Origin: Spirosoma validum | GTDB lineage: Bacteria; Bacteroidota; Bacteroidia; Cytophagales; Spirosomataceae | NCBI RefSeq assembly: GCF_014699035.1 | Contig: NZ_JACXAA010000013.1 | Coordinates: forward strand, 124,001-188,000 | Length of the DNA stretch: 64,000 nucleotides | Reading direction: 5' to 3' | Shown here: piece by piece, positions 29,661 to 38,170 of the stretch | How the letters are laid out: each line of letters begins with the position of its first letter | How positions within the stretch are numbered: position 1 is the stretch's first letter | Notes under the pieces: generated by a model | Seen by the model: the letters and a program-made list of their open reading frames with translations, nothing else | Told to the model about the DNA's origin: nothing | Databases searched by the model: none | Program-made: the position numbers and the translations under genes

Positions 29661-31892
29661 TCAGATGTTCCACCAATACGTCCACTTCAGCACTAAAGCC
29701 CGATTCTTAACCGAGAAAAACCCGGGGACATCCTGACCAATCTGCGCCGAATTGGGCAAATAATTGTCAGTGTAAACCAGGAAAAAGTCCGATGCGGGTT
29801 TGTAGCGCCATTGAATCCGGGCATTCACATTCATGTTTTTCTGCTGCTCGTTATACTGCACAAACGTAGTCAGATACAATGTATTCGTGAGGGTCAGGTC
29901 GAAGCGAGGACCAACCAGCCAGAACGTAGTACGTCCCCAGGGCTGCGGTAGGCGAATGTCGTTATAACTCGCGCTGGCGGCCAGGCTAACGTAAGGCTGA
30001 AACCGGTAGCCCAGATCGGCCGTCAGATTCAGTCGGGTGCCGTTGGCGTAATAACCACCGTAGCGTGATGAAAATCCATACGTGAACACGCTCTGAGGTT
30101 TCGAATCAAAATCGGTGCCCCAGGCTGTCCAGCTATGTTCCGTGCCGGTAGTCAGGGTTTCCCGGCCAGTATTGGTCGGATCGAACGGTTGGAGCAAGCG
30201 AACATAGTCCGTGGCCACCCAGGCCGTAAAAACGCTTCGGCTGCGGAACGTAACGGCATAGCTCAACGTACTTTCATTATCACTCTGTTTCCAGGTTGGA
30301 TCGAAAAAATACATAGACGTCAGCGTTGGACCATGGTTCAGAACTGGGCTACCCGTTGGCAAAAAGGTATACCCTATTGTTGTCATGCCTCGCTCATAAC
30401 CCCTGCGCGGAACGTACCCGGCTTCGGCAGTGTAGTATTTGCCGACAGACTCAACCTGACCACTTATGAGCCATTTACGACTAAAATACTGCAAATTAGC
30501 CGCGTAAACGGCATCGTCACCGGGTTGGTCGGGACTGAACGATTTGACATATAAAGCCTTTCCTGACCAGAGATTATTCGCTGAGGCCAGGTTGTACTCC
30601 AACCCTAAATTGCGATTATAACGGGAATAAAGAGTTTTGTCGGTAACAGACTCGTTCGAAAGCGATTCTTTATTGACGAACATAAAACCCACGTTGGATC
30701 GGGCCGATACGCGTCGCTGTAAGGCTACGACGGCAAAATTCTGGGCGGGCAATCCGGTATCATCAACGCGCCCGGTTTGCATATCCATGATACCAATGCG
30801 CCAGTCTTTGTTGAGTTTACCGCTTAGTCGTGCCCCAAAACGAATGGGTACACCTCCCAGGCCAATCCGGCGACTAAAAAACGGACGAATCGTTGCGTAA
30901 CCAAAGTTGGTGAACTGATCCCCATTCTCTAAAAAAAACTGCCTTTTTTCGGGGAAGAAGAGCTCATAACGGTCCAGATTCGTCACCTGCTGATCGACAT
31001 CTACCTGCGAAAAATCAGGATTAACCGTTAAATCCAGATTCAGCGACGATGTAATAGCCACTTTAGCGTCGATACCCGCGTCGAAGCGGCTCTTGGTCGG
31101 CACGCCATTTTGATAATCTCGGGTAATGCCCGTTAACGCATATGGAATCAACGAAATATTCGGGCCGGGTTGCGGTGGAGGCTGATCCCAGACCAGAACA
31201 CCGGTCAAAGCCAGTGACGCCGTCGGGAATTGTCGCTGAATGGGTGTCCAGGACGATTTTTCGGTTGTTTTCAGATCCTGCCGACTGAAGTTGATGCCCC
31301 AACGGGAAATCCCTTTTTTGTACCGGATGGTTTTGAACGGAATCGCCAGTTCAAGCACGTAGCGGTCGTCGTAGTTCCGCACGACCGATGCCCATTTGTT
31401 ATCCCAGCTCAGATTAGCTTTCCCCCCTTCGTACAACAAGCCATCCCACTGCGCTCCGGCAGCATTCGTGCCGAAGGTAAAGCCGTTGGTTTGGTCGTCG
31501 AAGGTATCCATGAAGAAAATAAAGTTGTCGTTTTTACCGAAGGCCCAGTCGCGCCGGAGCGACTCGACAATGTACGGACCCGCTACGTAGCCGTGGTAGC
31601 AAACGGCACTCAGATAAATTGTATTAGCGTCATACGTCATCCGAACATCGGTACGGACGCGGGCGCGGCTGGTGTCCATGGGCAACACCATCCAGAAATT
31701 CGTTGCCACCTCCGCAGCCTGCCAGGCCGCTTCGTCGACAACACCATCGAGCGTAATCGCCGACGTAGCGCGGCTGATGTGAAGCTGATAGTTCTCATTT
31801 TGCTTCTGAGCCAGCAAGGATGAGTGACTCAGGAATAAAAAGATAAATGGAAAAAGCAGGAGAAATTTCACCAAATAAATAGGTCTAAGCAT
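29661..31892 (-). CDS. DUF5916-type outer-membrane protein with N-terminal CBM9-like domain
   Basis: About 743 residues. ATG at 31892 gives the signal peptide MLRPIYLVKFLLLFPFIFLF; another ATG at 31916 is possible, while a longer TTG start at 31955 is unlikely. After the signal comes a carbohydrate-binding-like domain (ITLDGVVDEAAWQAA, LSAVCYHGY), then a long C-terminal region of beta strands (DLTVNPDFSQVDVDQQVTNL, PEKRQFFLENGDQF) typical of DUF5916 proteins that form outer-membrane barrels. Function of the family is unknown; carbohydrate binding is inferred from the N-terminal domain. Confidence 0.85.
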   Translation of the reverse strand: MLRPIYLVKFLLLFPFIFLFLSHSSLLAQKQNENYQLHISRATSAITLDGVVDEAAWQAAEVATNFWMVLPMDTSRARVRTDVRMTYDANTIYLSAVCYHGYVAGPYIVESLRRDWAFGKNDNFIFFMDTFDDQTNGFTFGTNAAGAQWDGLLYEGGKANLSWDNKWASVVRNYDDRYVLELAIPFKTIRYKKGISRWGINFSRQDLKTTEKSSWTPIQRQFPTASLALTGVLVWDQPPPQPGPNISLIPYALTGITRDYQNGVPTKSRFDAGIDAKVAITSSLNLDLTVNPDFSQVDVDQQVTNLDRYELFFPEKRQFFLENGDQFTNFGYATIRPFFSRRIGLGGVPIRFGARLSGKLNKDWRIGIMDMQTGRVDDTGLPAQNFAVVALQRRVSARSNVGFMFVNKESLSNESVTDKTLYSRYNRNLGLEYNLASANNLWSGKALYVKSFSPDQPGDDAVYAANLQYFSRKWLISGQVESVGKYYTAEAGYVPRRGYERGMTTIGYTFLPTGSPVLNHGPTLTSMYFFDPTWKQSDNESTLSYAVTFRSRSVFTAWVATDYVRLLQPFDPTNTGRETLTTGTEHSWTAWGTDFDSKPQSVFTYGFSSRYGGYYANGTRLNLTADLGYRFQPYVSLAASASYNDIRLPQPWGRTTFWLVGPRFDLTLTNTLYLTTFVQYNEQQKNMNVNARIQWRYKPASDFFLVYTDNYLPNSAQIGQDVPGFFSVKNRALVLKWTYWWNI

Positions 31893-31970
31893 CAAACAGG
31901 AAAGCGGGTAAGTCATTGCTTTTACCGCATCAAGTTGACCATAAGCGTTACTCAATAGAATTTTTTTTGT

Positions 31971-32000
31971 GTGGTGTCAGGTTTTCGGGCCCGACACCAC
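31971..32000. repeat. Hairpin repeat, GTGGTGTC family, copy 1
   Basis: GTGGTGTCAGG (31971-31981) and CCCGACACCAC (31990-32000) form an imperfect stem just after the stop of the minus-strand peptidase gene. The same arms occur in the longer hairpin at 41989-42030. The adjacent T run is on the wrong side for a canonical minus-strand terminator. Confidence 0.6.
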
Positions 32001-32007
32001 CCGAAGA

Positions 32008-34575
32008 TTAATTGCCAACCATAAATACGGCGTTACTGAACAACAGTTTACCGTTGTACCAGAAACCTCTGAATAGCGGATTATCGGCCAGATAAATAAT
32101 GCTACCCCGACCGGAACCTTGAACGCCCATCAGCAGGGTATTCTTTAGTTTCGCTTTGGCATTACGTCCCGAAAAACCCGCTACGTAGTTGTCGGCTTTT
32201 AAATAACCTACATTCCACCCATCTTTCAGGAAGTCAAAGTTATACGCGTTCTGGATCAGTGAATAATAGCCATTCGTCAGACCGAAACCCAGGGGATGCG
32301 ACGTATCGATGTTGACGCGATAAATACTGCCGGGAATATCATCCGAAATAGCCGTCCGTTCGCGGTCGCCGTACAATTTGAGCGAGTCGGTGGGGTTGCC
32401 TTTTTTCGCTTTATCGGTTTCGGTAGAAGGCTCCTTTTCTTTTAAACTGAACCCATCTTTACCCGCCAGAAAAGACGTTGCCCGTTCCATAGCGATGAGC
32501 TTGCCTCCCGCTCGGACCCATTCCTTGATCGCCGATAAGATCTTATCGTTCAGGAAACGGCCATAATTGTAATTAGTCGGTAGCACGAGTACATCCAGCT
32601 TGCTCCAGTCCACGTTGCTAAGCGTATTTCCGTCGAGCAACGTAATGGGGTAATTTAGCTCCTGATCAAAAAAATGCCAGACTTCACCGGCAGAGGGTGG
32701 GGGTGTCCCCTCGCCAATAATCAGGCCGACGCGTGGCGCTTTCAGACCCGTAACAAAATCCGATCCGAAATCCGATCCGGTGGTCACAAAGCCTGTTTGC
32801 ACGGGCGTCAGTTCGGCTCCTGTTCGGGCCGCTTCAGCACGTACAAGTGCGTCGAGACGAGCGCCGAAACGCTCATTGCCCGTGCGGGGCACAATCAGCG
32901 TTCCGGATGGATACGTTTTGCCTTCTAATTCAAAGGGTTTTTCCGCAGCCCGAACTCTGATTTTTTGTTTCATCAGGCCAGCCAGCGTTTGTACCGCCGG
33001 TAATGACTGCCACTTGATCAGATACGCATACGCGTTTGATGTAGCAGCCGCTGTTGTTGACGTAGTCGTGGTTGATACAGGCGCATTACTCGCTGGATTG
33101 ATCCGTGTTGTCAAGCCATACGTTTGCAGACTGAAAGCGTAAGGGAGCGACCAGGCCGTAATGTCATACGTAGCTGAATCTTCAAGCGCTGAACTCTGCT
33201 CGAACAGAATTTTCAACAGCGTCGATTTAGGTTGATAGGCGCTGATAACAATATCCTCAGCGGCTACCGTTACGCTTTTTTCATTCTTCTGCGTCGTGTA
33301 GTTGTAGCCGGGCAGTGCCTGTGACTTGCCTGCGTATCCGAAACTGATTTTGTTACGTTCCAGTAACTGTTGCAACGCTTTTAGCCGACCTGCATCGCCA
33401 TTGGATTTGATGACGTAGCTTTTATACAGACCAATGGGGGAATTACGCGATTTGTCGAAAAACTGACCAAACTCTTTTACTATTTCAGCCGGTCGATCGG
33501 CTACCGATTCGAGCGTCGCGATGCTGGCCGTTACGTGGTGGTCAATACGTTGCCGGAGGGTTAGCGTATCGCCATCGGCTTTTTCGATAGCCAGGCCCGC
33601 ACGGCCACTGCCACCCTGTTCATAGGTCATACCAATGGCTCCGTTGTAAGTCGGATACGTATCGCCATAGCTCGGGTAAAACAAGTCGAATCGTTCGCGG
33701 GTGTAATAAAGCCAGCCGTTCCGGTCGAAATAGCGGCTGCAATACTGCCCGATAATTTGCTGGAACTTCCGCTGAAACGGGGTAATATCTTCGTGATAAG
33801 GCTTGGCCGATGGAGCAAAATAATAGGGACTTTCGACGCCCATTTCGTGAAAATCGCCGTGGAGATGAGGCATCCATTGTTGGTATAACGCCATCCGTTG
33901 CTGCGTGATTTCCTGTGTTTGCCAGGCCCAGTCGCGGTTCGGATCGAAAAGATAGTGCGTGTATCGTCCGCCGGGCCAGGGCTCCTGGTGTTCACGAGCC
34001 GAGGGCGTCGGGTCTGCATTCCGACCGAGCATCTGGTTGTACCAATTCACGTAGCGGTCATGGCCATCCGGATTCAGACCGGGGTCGAGAATAACGACAG
34101 TCGAGTTAAGGATTTTTTGTGAAATGGCGTCAGCTGGATTCAGCAACCGATGGAGGACCTCCATAAACGCTTCCGAGCTGACGGCCTCATTACCATGTAC
34201 GTTGTAGCTAAGCCAGGCAATAGGCGGTTGGGGGGAAGCTGTTGGATTACCGTCCAATAAGCCAATTCGTTTCAGGTTATTCGTCCGGATTTCTTCAAGA
34301 CGGGCCATGTTCGCTTCCGAACCGACGGCCACCACCATTAGCTGACGCCCTTCATACGTAGTGCCATAGGGGAGGAGCTTAATCCGATTCGGCACCTGAC
34401 GAGCCAACTGTTCGGCATAGGCCAGAACGCGATAGTGGGGCGTAAAACGATCCCCGATTTTATAGCCCAGAAACGTAGCGGGTGAATCTGGATTGGAGGA
34501 TATAGAACCAGGTGTTTGTGCAAGCGTACGTAATGACAGAACAGCGAGTCCAGCCAGCAGCAAAATGTGTTTCAT
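32008..34575 (-). CDS. M14-family zinc carboxypeptidase, exported
   Basis: 855 residues with a cleavable signal (MKHILLLAGLAVLSLRTLAQ). The zinc-binding HxxE motif of M14 peptidases is at His127 to Glu130 (SYNVHGNEAVSSE), with PGLNPDGHDRYVNWYN following and a third ligand probably His in PHLHGDFHEMG. The C-terminal 300 residues form a glutamine-amidotransferase-like or Rossmann-like domain (KAPRVGLIIGEG, LDVLVLPTNYNYG), as in many Bacteroidota M14 proteins. Likely acts in the periplasm or outside the cell on peptides. A TAnnTTTG promoter box lies 38 bp upstream of the start. Confidence 0.88.
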   Translation of the reverse strand: MKHILLLAGLAVLSLRTLAQTPGSISSNPDSPATFLGYKIGDRFTPHYRVLAYAEQLARQVPNRIKLLPYGTTYEGRQLMVVAVGSEANMARLEEIRTNNLKRIGLLDGNPTASPQPPIAWLSYNVHGNEAVSSEAFMEVLHRLLNPADAISQKILNSTVVILDPGLNPDGHDRYVNWYNQMLGRNADPTPSAREHQEPWPGGRYTHYLFDPNRDWAWQTQEITQQRMALYQQWMPHLHGDFHEMGVESPYYFAPSAKPYHEDITPFQRKFQQIIGQYCSRYFDRNGWLYYTRERFDLFYPSYGDTYPTYNGAIGMTYEQGGSGRAGLAIEKADGDTLTLRQRIDHHVTASIATLESVADRPAEIVKEFGQFFDKSRNSPIGLYKSYVIKSNGDAGRLKALQQLLERNKISFGYAGKSQALPGYNYTTQKNEKSVTVAAEDIVISAYQPKSTLLKILFEQSSALEDSATYDITAWSLPYAFSLQTYGLTTRINPASNAPVSTTTTSTTAAATSNAYAYLIKWQSLPAVQTLAGLMKQKIRVRAAEKPFELEGKTYPSGTLIVPRTGNERFGARLDALVRAEAARTGAELTPVQTGFVTTGSDFGSDFVTGLKAPRVGLIIGEGTPPPSAGEVWHFFDQELNYPITLLDGNTLSNVDWSKLDVLVLPTNYNYGRFLNDKILSAIKEWVRAGGKLIAMERATSFLAGKDGFSLKEKEPSTETDKAKKGNPTDSLKLYGDRERTAISDDIPGSIYRVNIDTSHPLGFGLTNGYYSLIQNAYNFDFLKDGWNVGYLKADNYVAGFSGRNAKAKLKNTLLMGVQGSGRGSIIYLADNPLFRGFWYNGKLLFSNAVFMVGN

Positions 34576-34612
34576 GAATGTGATGAAAAAAAAATAGAAA
34601 GGCTAACCTCCT

Positions 34613-34620
34613 CAAAAATA
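34613..34620 (-). promoter_or_regulatory. Candidate -7 box for the M14 peptidase gene
   Basis: TATTTTTG on the minus strand fits the Bacteroidota TAnnTTTG -7 consensus, about 38 bp before the ATG, with an AGGAGG stretch between them that could serve as ribosome-binding site. No clear TTG at -33. Confidence 0.45.
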
Positions 34621-34671
34621 GCAGTAAATCGGTCAGGAAGCCTTTTTTTAGAAAAATTTTGAAGGGCTTTA

Positions 34672-34701
34672 TTGCATTATAAAAACATAGCCCTACCTTT
34701 G
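34672..34701 (+). promoter_or_regulatory. Promoter of tRNA-Glu
   Basis: TTG at 34672-34674, a 19-bp spacer and TACCTTTG at 34694-34701 match the Bacteroidota -33/-7 promoter (TTG and TAnnTTTG). The predicted start is about 55 bp before the tRNA. Confidence 0.7.
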
Positions 34702-34761
34702 CACCACGTTTCGCCAACGCAGCAGCTAACAAGCTAAAACGTTGGGTCTTGGACACAAGAC

Positions 34762-34833
34762 GGCCGATTCGTCTAGCGGTTAGGACATCGCCCTTTCACG
34801 GCGGTAACACGGGTTCGATTCCCGTATCGGTCA
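34762..34833 (+). tRNA. tRNA-Glu (anticodon TTC)
   Basis: A complete cloverleaf reads directly: acceptor GGCCGAT pairs with ATCGGTC, D-arm GTCTAGCGGTTAGGAC, anticodon stem TCGCC/GGCGG with loop CTTTCAC (anticodon TTC), and T-arm CGGGTTCGATTCCCG. The CCA end is not encoded. It has its own promoter and terminator. No integrase or disrupted tRNA copy is adjacent. Confidence 0.95.
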
Positions 34834-34848
34834 CTAACATTTTGCCTA

Positions 34849-34883
34849 AAAAGCCTGCAGCTTAAACTCTGCAGGCTTTTTTG
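34849..34883 (+). terminator. Terminator after tRNA-Glu
   Basis: AAAAGCCTGCAG and CTGCAGGCTTTT form a perfect 12-bp stem with an 8-nt loop, followed by further T residues. Confidence 0.88.
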
Positions 34884-35038
34884 TTTATGGACCAAAGCCT
34901 GAAAAAAGCTGAGTAGTAGGGACCAACATGAAAAGTCGTAGGATAGGGAAATAGGATGCCATCAAGCGAAGTGAGTGCAACAACTAGTACCGTACTCAAC
35001 AACATTGCGCAAACGAGTAAAGCACCATTTTCCGGCCG

Positions 35039-36046
35039 TTACTTCGCTAGGATATACGGTTTGCCGGTAACCAGCTTATCGCCGGACAAATCGACTTCGA
35101 ACAGATGCGGATTACGGACGGTACGTCCATTTACGCTTTTATGACTGTGAATGGACATCAACAGCTTACCGTCCAGCGTACGAAACAGCATTCCGTGTCC
35201 GTAATTATGGGGCGTAATGGGATCTTTTTCCTGCACCCAGGGACCATCCAGGGTGCCACTTTTTGAGTAAGCAACCCCTTGTGTATAAACGTCATAAATC
35301 CAGCTGGTCCAGATCATTCCTAACCGCCCGGTTTTCGTATTGAACAGGTAAGGTCCATCCGTGACTTTATTCGGATGGACCTTACCTGTTGAGTCTTTCT
35401 CGCGGCTCCAGGGCGAATCGCTGGCACGAAACAAGACCTCGCCTGTGCCGATCGAGCCGCTCAAATCAGGTTTCAGTTCGATCTTTTCGATGGTTCCGTT
35501 CAGATTCTGCAACCATTCGTAGCAATAGACCATGTACGGCTTACCATTTTTGTCGACCCATAAGGTTCCGTCCAGCGTAGGCTTGTCGGCGGGTAGATAC
35601 GTAGAATCCTGCATGGGTACATACGGGCCATCGGGTTTGTCGCTGACCAGTACGTGGCAGGCCCGCCGTTCGATGGCCCTGCCTTTGACGGTATCAATCT
35701 TGACGGCCCTGTTAGTAAACGTAGCGAAATAGTAGTACTTGTTTTTGAAAGGATGAATTTCGGCAGCCCAGATCATCGGATTGGGTCCCATCCATGAGTT
35801 CGGATCGGTTTTGGTTACCTTGTAAGGGCCATCCCAAAGCTTCAGGTTCTTACTTTTCCAAAGCAGACCTCCGGTGCCGGTCATGTAGTACGTGTTTGTT
35901 GGGCGATCTGCCAGAATAAACGGGTCACTTAACACAATGGAATCCAACGGAACATTTGTTCTAACTTCCCGTACCCTGCCTTCCTGCGCCTTCAAAGCGA
36001 ATGAAAACAACAAGCAACCTACTAACATCAACCAGGTATTTTTCAT
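35039..36046 (-). CDS. GH43-like glycoside hydrolase, exported
   Basis: 335 residues with signal MKNTWLMLVGCLLFSFALKAQ. The five-bladed propeller signatures of GH43 are visible: SIVLSDPFILADR (catalytic-base Asp), PTLDGTLWVDKNGKPYMVY (pKa-modulating Asp) and VTDGPYLFNTKTGRL where most GH43 members have EGP; here Asp replaces the Glu that is normally the general acid. This VTDGP variant occurs in some arabinosidase-like GH43 groups, from memory. A GH127 arabinofuranosidase gene lies 3.7 kb away, so arabinan or plant-glycan use is plausible. No SusCD pair in the window. Confidence 0.8.
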   Translation of the reverse strand: MKNTWLMLVGCLLFSFALKAQEGRVREVRTNVPLDSIVLSDPFILADRPTNTYYMTGTGGLLWKSKNLKLWDGPYKVTKTDPNSWMGPNPMIWAAEIHPFKNKYYYFATFTNRAVKIDTVKGRAIERRACHVLVSDKPDGPYVPMQDSTYLPADKPTLDGTLWVDKNGKPYMVYCYEWLQNLNGTIEKIELKPDLSGSIGTGEVLFRASDSPWSREKDSTGKVHPNKVTDGPYLFNTKTGRLGMIWTSWIYDVYTQGVAYSKSGTLDGPWVQEKDPITPHNYGHGMLFRTLDGKLLMSIHSHKSVNGRTVRNPHLFEVDLSGDKLVTGKPYILAK

Positions 36047-36418
36047 AAATCGTCAAGGGTTCCGGGGTTAGGTTTTTGATAGCTTCTGTAGGCCTGAAGC
36101 CTTCATCGGCACGTAGCAGAAAGTATTTTCGTTACTGATTATACCCCATCGTGTCCTGTTACGGCAATACACTACGTATCATGACTAACGTAAATTGTGT
36201 AGAGAGCATTTTCTGTCATCCCGACGCAGGAGGGATCTTCGGAAATAAGCATCTTTTTTATGTTACCTGAAGATCCCTCCTGCGTCGGGATGACAAAAAA
36301 TACTCTATAATCAACTAGTAATGAGTTGTAGCCGAGTGCATGAGTCGCCTGTTACGTCGGATAAGATGAAGAAAAACACAGCCGATGCTACGTAGCTGGT
36401 GCTGAATGTGTGTTTCTC
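36047..36418. other. Intergenic region with one long palindrome
   Basis: 372 bp with no credible gene. The only structure is the 27-bp inverted repeat at 36214-36295; the rest is ordinary intergenic sequence with no recognisable promoter. Confidence 0.7.
36214..36295. repeat. 27-bp perfect inverted repeat
   Basis: Arms 36214-36240 and 36269-36295 are perfect reverse complements (begin TGTCATCCCGACGCAGGAGG), with a 28-nt loop and T/A-rich flanks that extend the pairing. It lies 124 bp after the CPA1 antiporter stop and 170 bp before GH43. Its length far exceeds a normal terminator, so a dispersed repeat element is more likely. Confidence 0.85.
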
Positions 36419-37993
36419 TCAGCGCAGGAACAGCCGCTCTTCTTCGTGATCCAGATAGTAGAGATGCTTGCGGACAATGTCTTCGTCGAGGGTCATGGTG
36501 CTGCGGTTTTTTTCAACCAGCCATTGTCGTTGCCGATCCAGAATATGCCGGTACAGTTCTTTGACCGGCTCGCTAAGGGTAAACGCTTCATCACCCGCTA
36601 ATTTACGGGAGCTGTGGTCGATCAGTTTTTTGTAAACGGGCTGGGTAAGCTCGTCCTCGCTCAGGTTTTCCCGGATGTATTGCAGGGCCAGAGCGGCAAA
36701 CTCTTTTTCAATAAAGGCATCGACCTTCTCTTCCGGCTTGACATAATCCCGCTCTTCAAAACCGAATTTTTTTATGATAGCCGGTAGCGTAAGGCCCTGA
36801 ACAACAAGGGTCAGCAAAATCACGACGAACGTAATGAACAGGATAAGGTCACGTTGTGGGAAAGCGGATCCGTTGTTCAGGTGAATAGGAATGGATAAAG
36901 CGGCTGCCAGTGAAACCACACCCCGCATACCGGTCCAGCCGAGCAACAGGGGCGTAGTCCAGCCTGGATTTGAGCTATCGGCTACGGTTATAAAGTTGCG
37001 CATCACCAGGGTTGTGATGACGGCTCCGTAGCAGGATAAAATCCGGACAACGATCAGAGCCACGGTAATCAGTACGCCATAGCCAATCGCTTCTCCGATA
37101 CTGGTACTGCCCAGACCCGAAACAATTTGCGGCAGATCGAGCCCGATCAGGATAAAGACAAGTCCGTTCAGGATAAAGGACGTGCTTTCCCAGAAATTGA
37201 AGCCTCTTATTCTGGATCGGCCGCTCAAAAAGTTGTACCGGTTGTAGGACATCAGCAGCCCACCACTCACGACCGCCAGCACCCCCGAACTATGCGCTCC
37301 TTCGGCAGCAATGTACATGGCGTAGGGCGTAAGAATGGACAGAGCCATATCGATATTAACATTGGTAGGGAGCAGTTTATGGATTTTCATTAACAGCCAC
37401 CCAACCAGCAGACCGATGCCTACGCCACCGATTACCATCCACGAAAAGCTAAGCGAAGCATCCTGCACGTCAAACGTACCGGTCGACACGGCTATCAGCG
37501 CAAACTGAAAGATGATCAGCGAGGACGCATCGTTGAGCAGGCTTTCGCCCTCCAGAATAGACGACAACCGCTTGGGCACCTTAACGAATTTCATGATGGC
37601 GGCCGCGCTGATCGCATCGGGGGGCGACACAATACCGCCCAGCAAAAAGCCCAGCACCAGGGTAAAGCCGGGAATAAAGTGGCGGGCAATCAGGGCGGTG
37701 CTCAGGGCCGTAACAAAGACGACCAGAAAGGCAAACGAGAGGATGATACGTCGCCATTTCCACAGCTCTTTCCAGGAAACGGACCAGGCAGCCTCGTACA
37801 ACAGCGGGGGTAAAAAGATGATGAAGATCAGCTCCGGGTCCATGTTGAGCATCGGTACGCCGGGGACAAAGCTAATGCCCAGGCCAGCCACCACCAGCAA
37901 CACCGGATAAGCCACTTTTATTTTCTGTGCTAGGATGATCAACAGCAACATGACCAGCACCATCCCCAGATAAAACGTAACGTGTTCAAGCAT
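36419..37993 (-). CDS. CPA1-family Na+/H+ antiporter
   Basis: A 524-residue inner-membrane exchanger with about 12 helices and a C-terminal cytoplasmic tail of roughly 120 residues. The family motifs are LIFIIFLPPLLYEAAW, GGIVSPPDAISAAAIMK, the Asn-Asp pair in LEGESLLNDASSLIIFQFA and GWTGMRGVVSLAAALSIP. These indicate an NhaP/CPA1-type exchanger for Na+ (or K+) against protons, acting in pH and salt homeostasis. No regulator adjoins it. Start ATG at 37993. Confidence 0.9.
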   Translation of the reverse strand: MLEHVTFYLGMVLVMLLLIILAQKIKVAYPVLLVVAGLGISFVPGVPMLNMDPELIFIIFLPPLLYEAAWSVSWKELWKWRRIILSFAFLVVFVTALSTALIARHFIPGFTLVLGFLLGGIVSPPDAISAAAIMKFVKVPKRLSSILEGESLLNDASSLIIFQFALIAVSTGTFDVQDASLSFSWMVIGGVGIGLLVGWLLMKIHKLLPTNVNIDMALSILTPYAMYIAAEGAHSSGVLAVVSGGLLMSYNRYNFLSGRSRIRGFNFWESTSFILNGLVFILIGLDLPQIVSGLGSTSIGEAIGYGVLITVALIVVRILSCYGAVITTLVMRNFITVADSSNPGWTTPLLLGWTGMRGVVSLAAALSIPIHLNNGSAFPQRDLILFITFVVILLTLVVQGLTLPAIIKKFGFEERDYVKPEEKVDAFIEKEFAALALQYIRENLSEDELTQPVYKKLIDHSSRKLAGDEAFTLSEPVKELYRHILDRQRQWLVEKNRSTMTLDEDIVRKHLYYLDHEEERLFLR

Positions 37994-38033
37994 CGTGATG
38001 AAAATTAGGGTATAGAAGCCACTAAAACCACAT

Positions 38034-38060
38034 AGAAAGCAGGCTGGATGCCTGCTTTCT
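38034..38060. repeat. Small hairpin between antiporter and AT-rich segment
   Basis: AGAAAGCAGGC (38034-38044) and GCCTGCTTTCT (38050-38060) form a perfect 11-bp stem with a 5-nt loop. It lies just outside the left inverted repeat of the DUF4062 segment, and may terminate the DUF4062 transcript. Confidence 0.6.
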
Positions 38061-38115
38061 AACGTCCAATATATTGCTTTTTGAAGTTAAGCAGGTATTA
38101 GCTGTTATCTGTAGG

Positions 38116-38145
38116 TATTATTGATTCGTGAATTATTCTGTAAAG
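38116..38145 (+). repeat. Left inverted repeat of the DUF4062 segment
   Basis: A 30-bp sequence beginning TATTATTGATTCGTGAAT, matched in inverted orientation at 39491-39520 (25 of 30 identical) and as a direct, weaker copy at 39406-39433. It starts 26 bp after the DUF4062 stop. Confidence 0.6.
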
Positions 38146-38170
38146 TAATTTATAATCTTAATTTTATCGC

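Noticed and set aside
31230-31823. 197-codon plus-strand frame
   Set aside because: Antisense shadow of the DUF5916 gene; repetitive hydrophobic composition, no family resemblance.
34762-34833. tRNA-Glu as an integration site for an island
   Set aside because: No integrase nearby, no repeat of the tRNA 3' end was noticed, and the AT-rich segment lies over 3 kb away.
38034-38060. Hairpin beside the DUF4062 segment as part of its terminal repeat
   Set aside because: Its sequence differs from the 30-bp repeats and has no counterpart at the right end; it is more likely a terminator-type structure.
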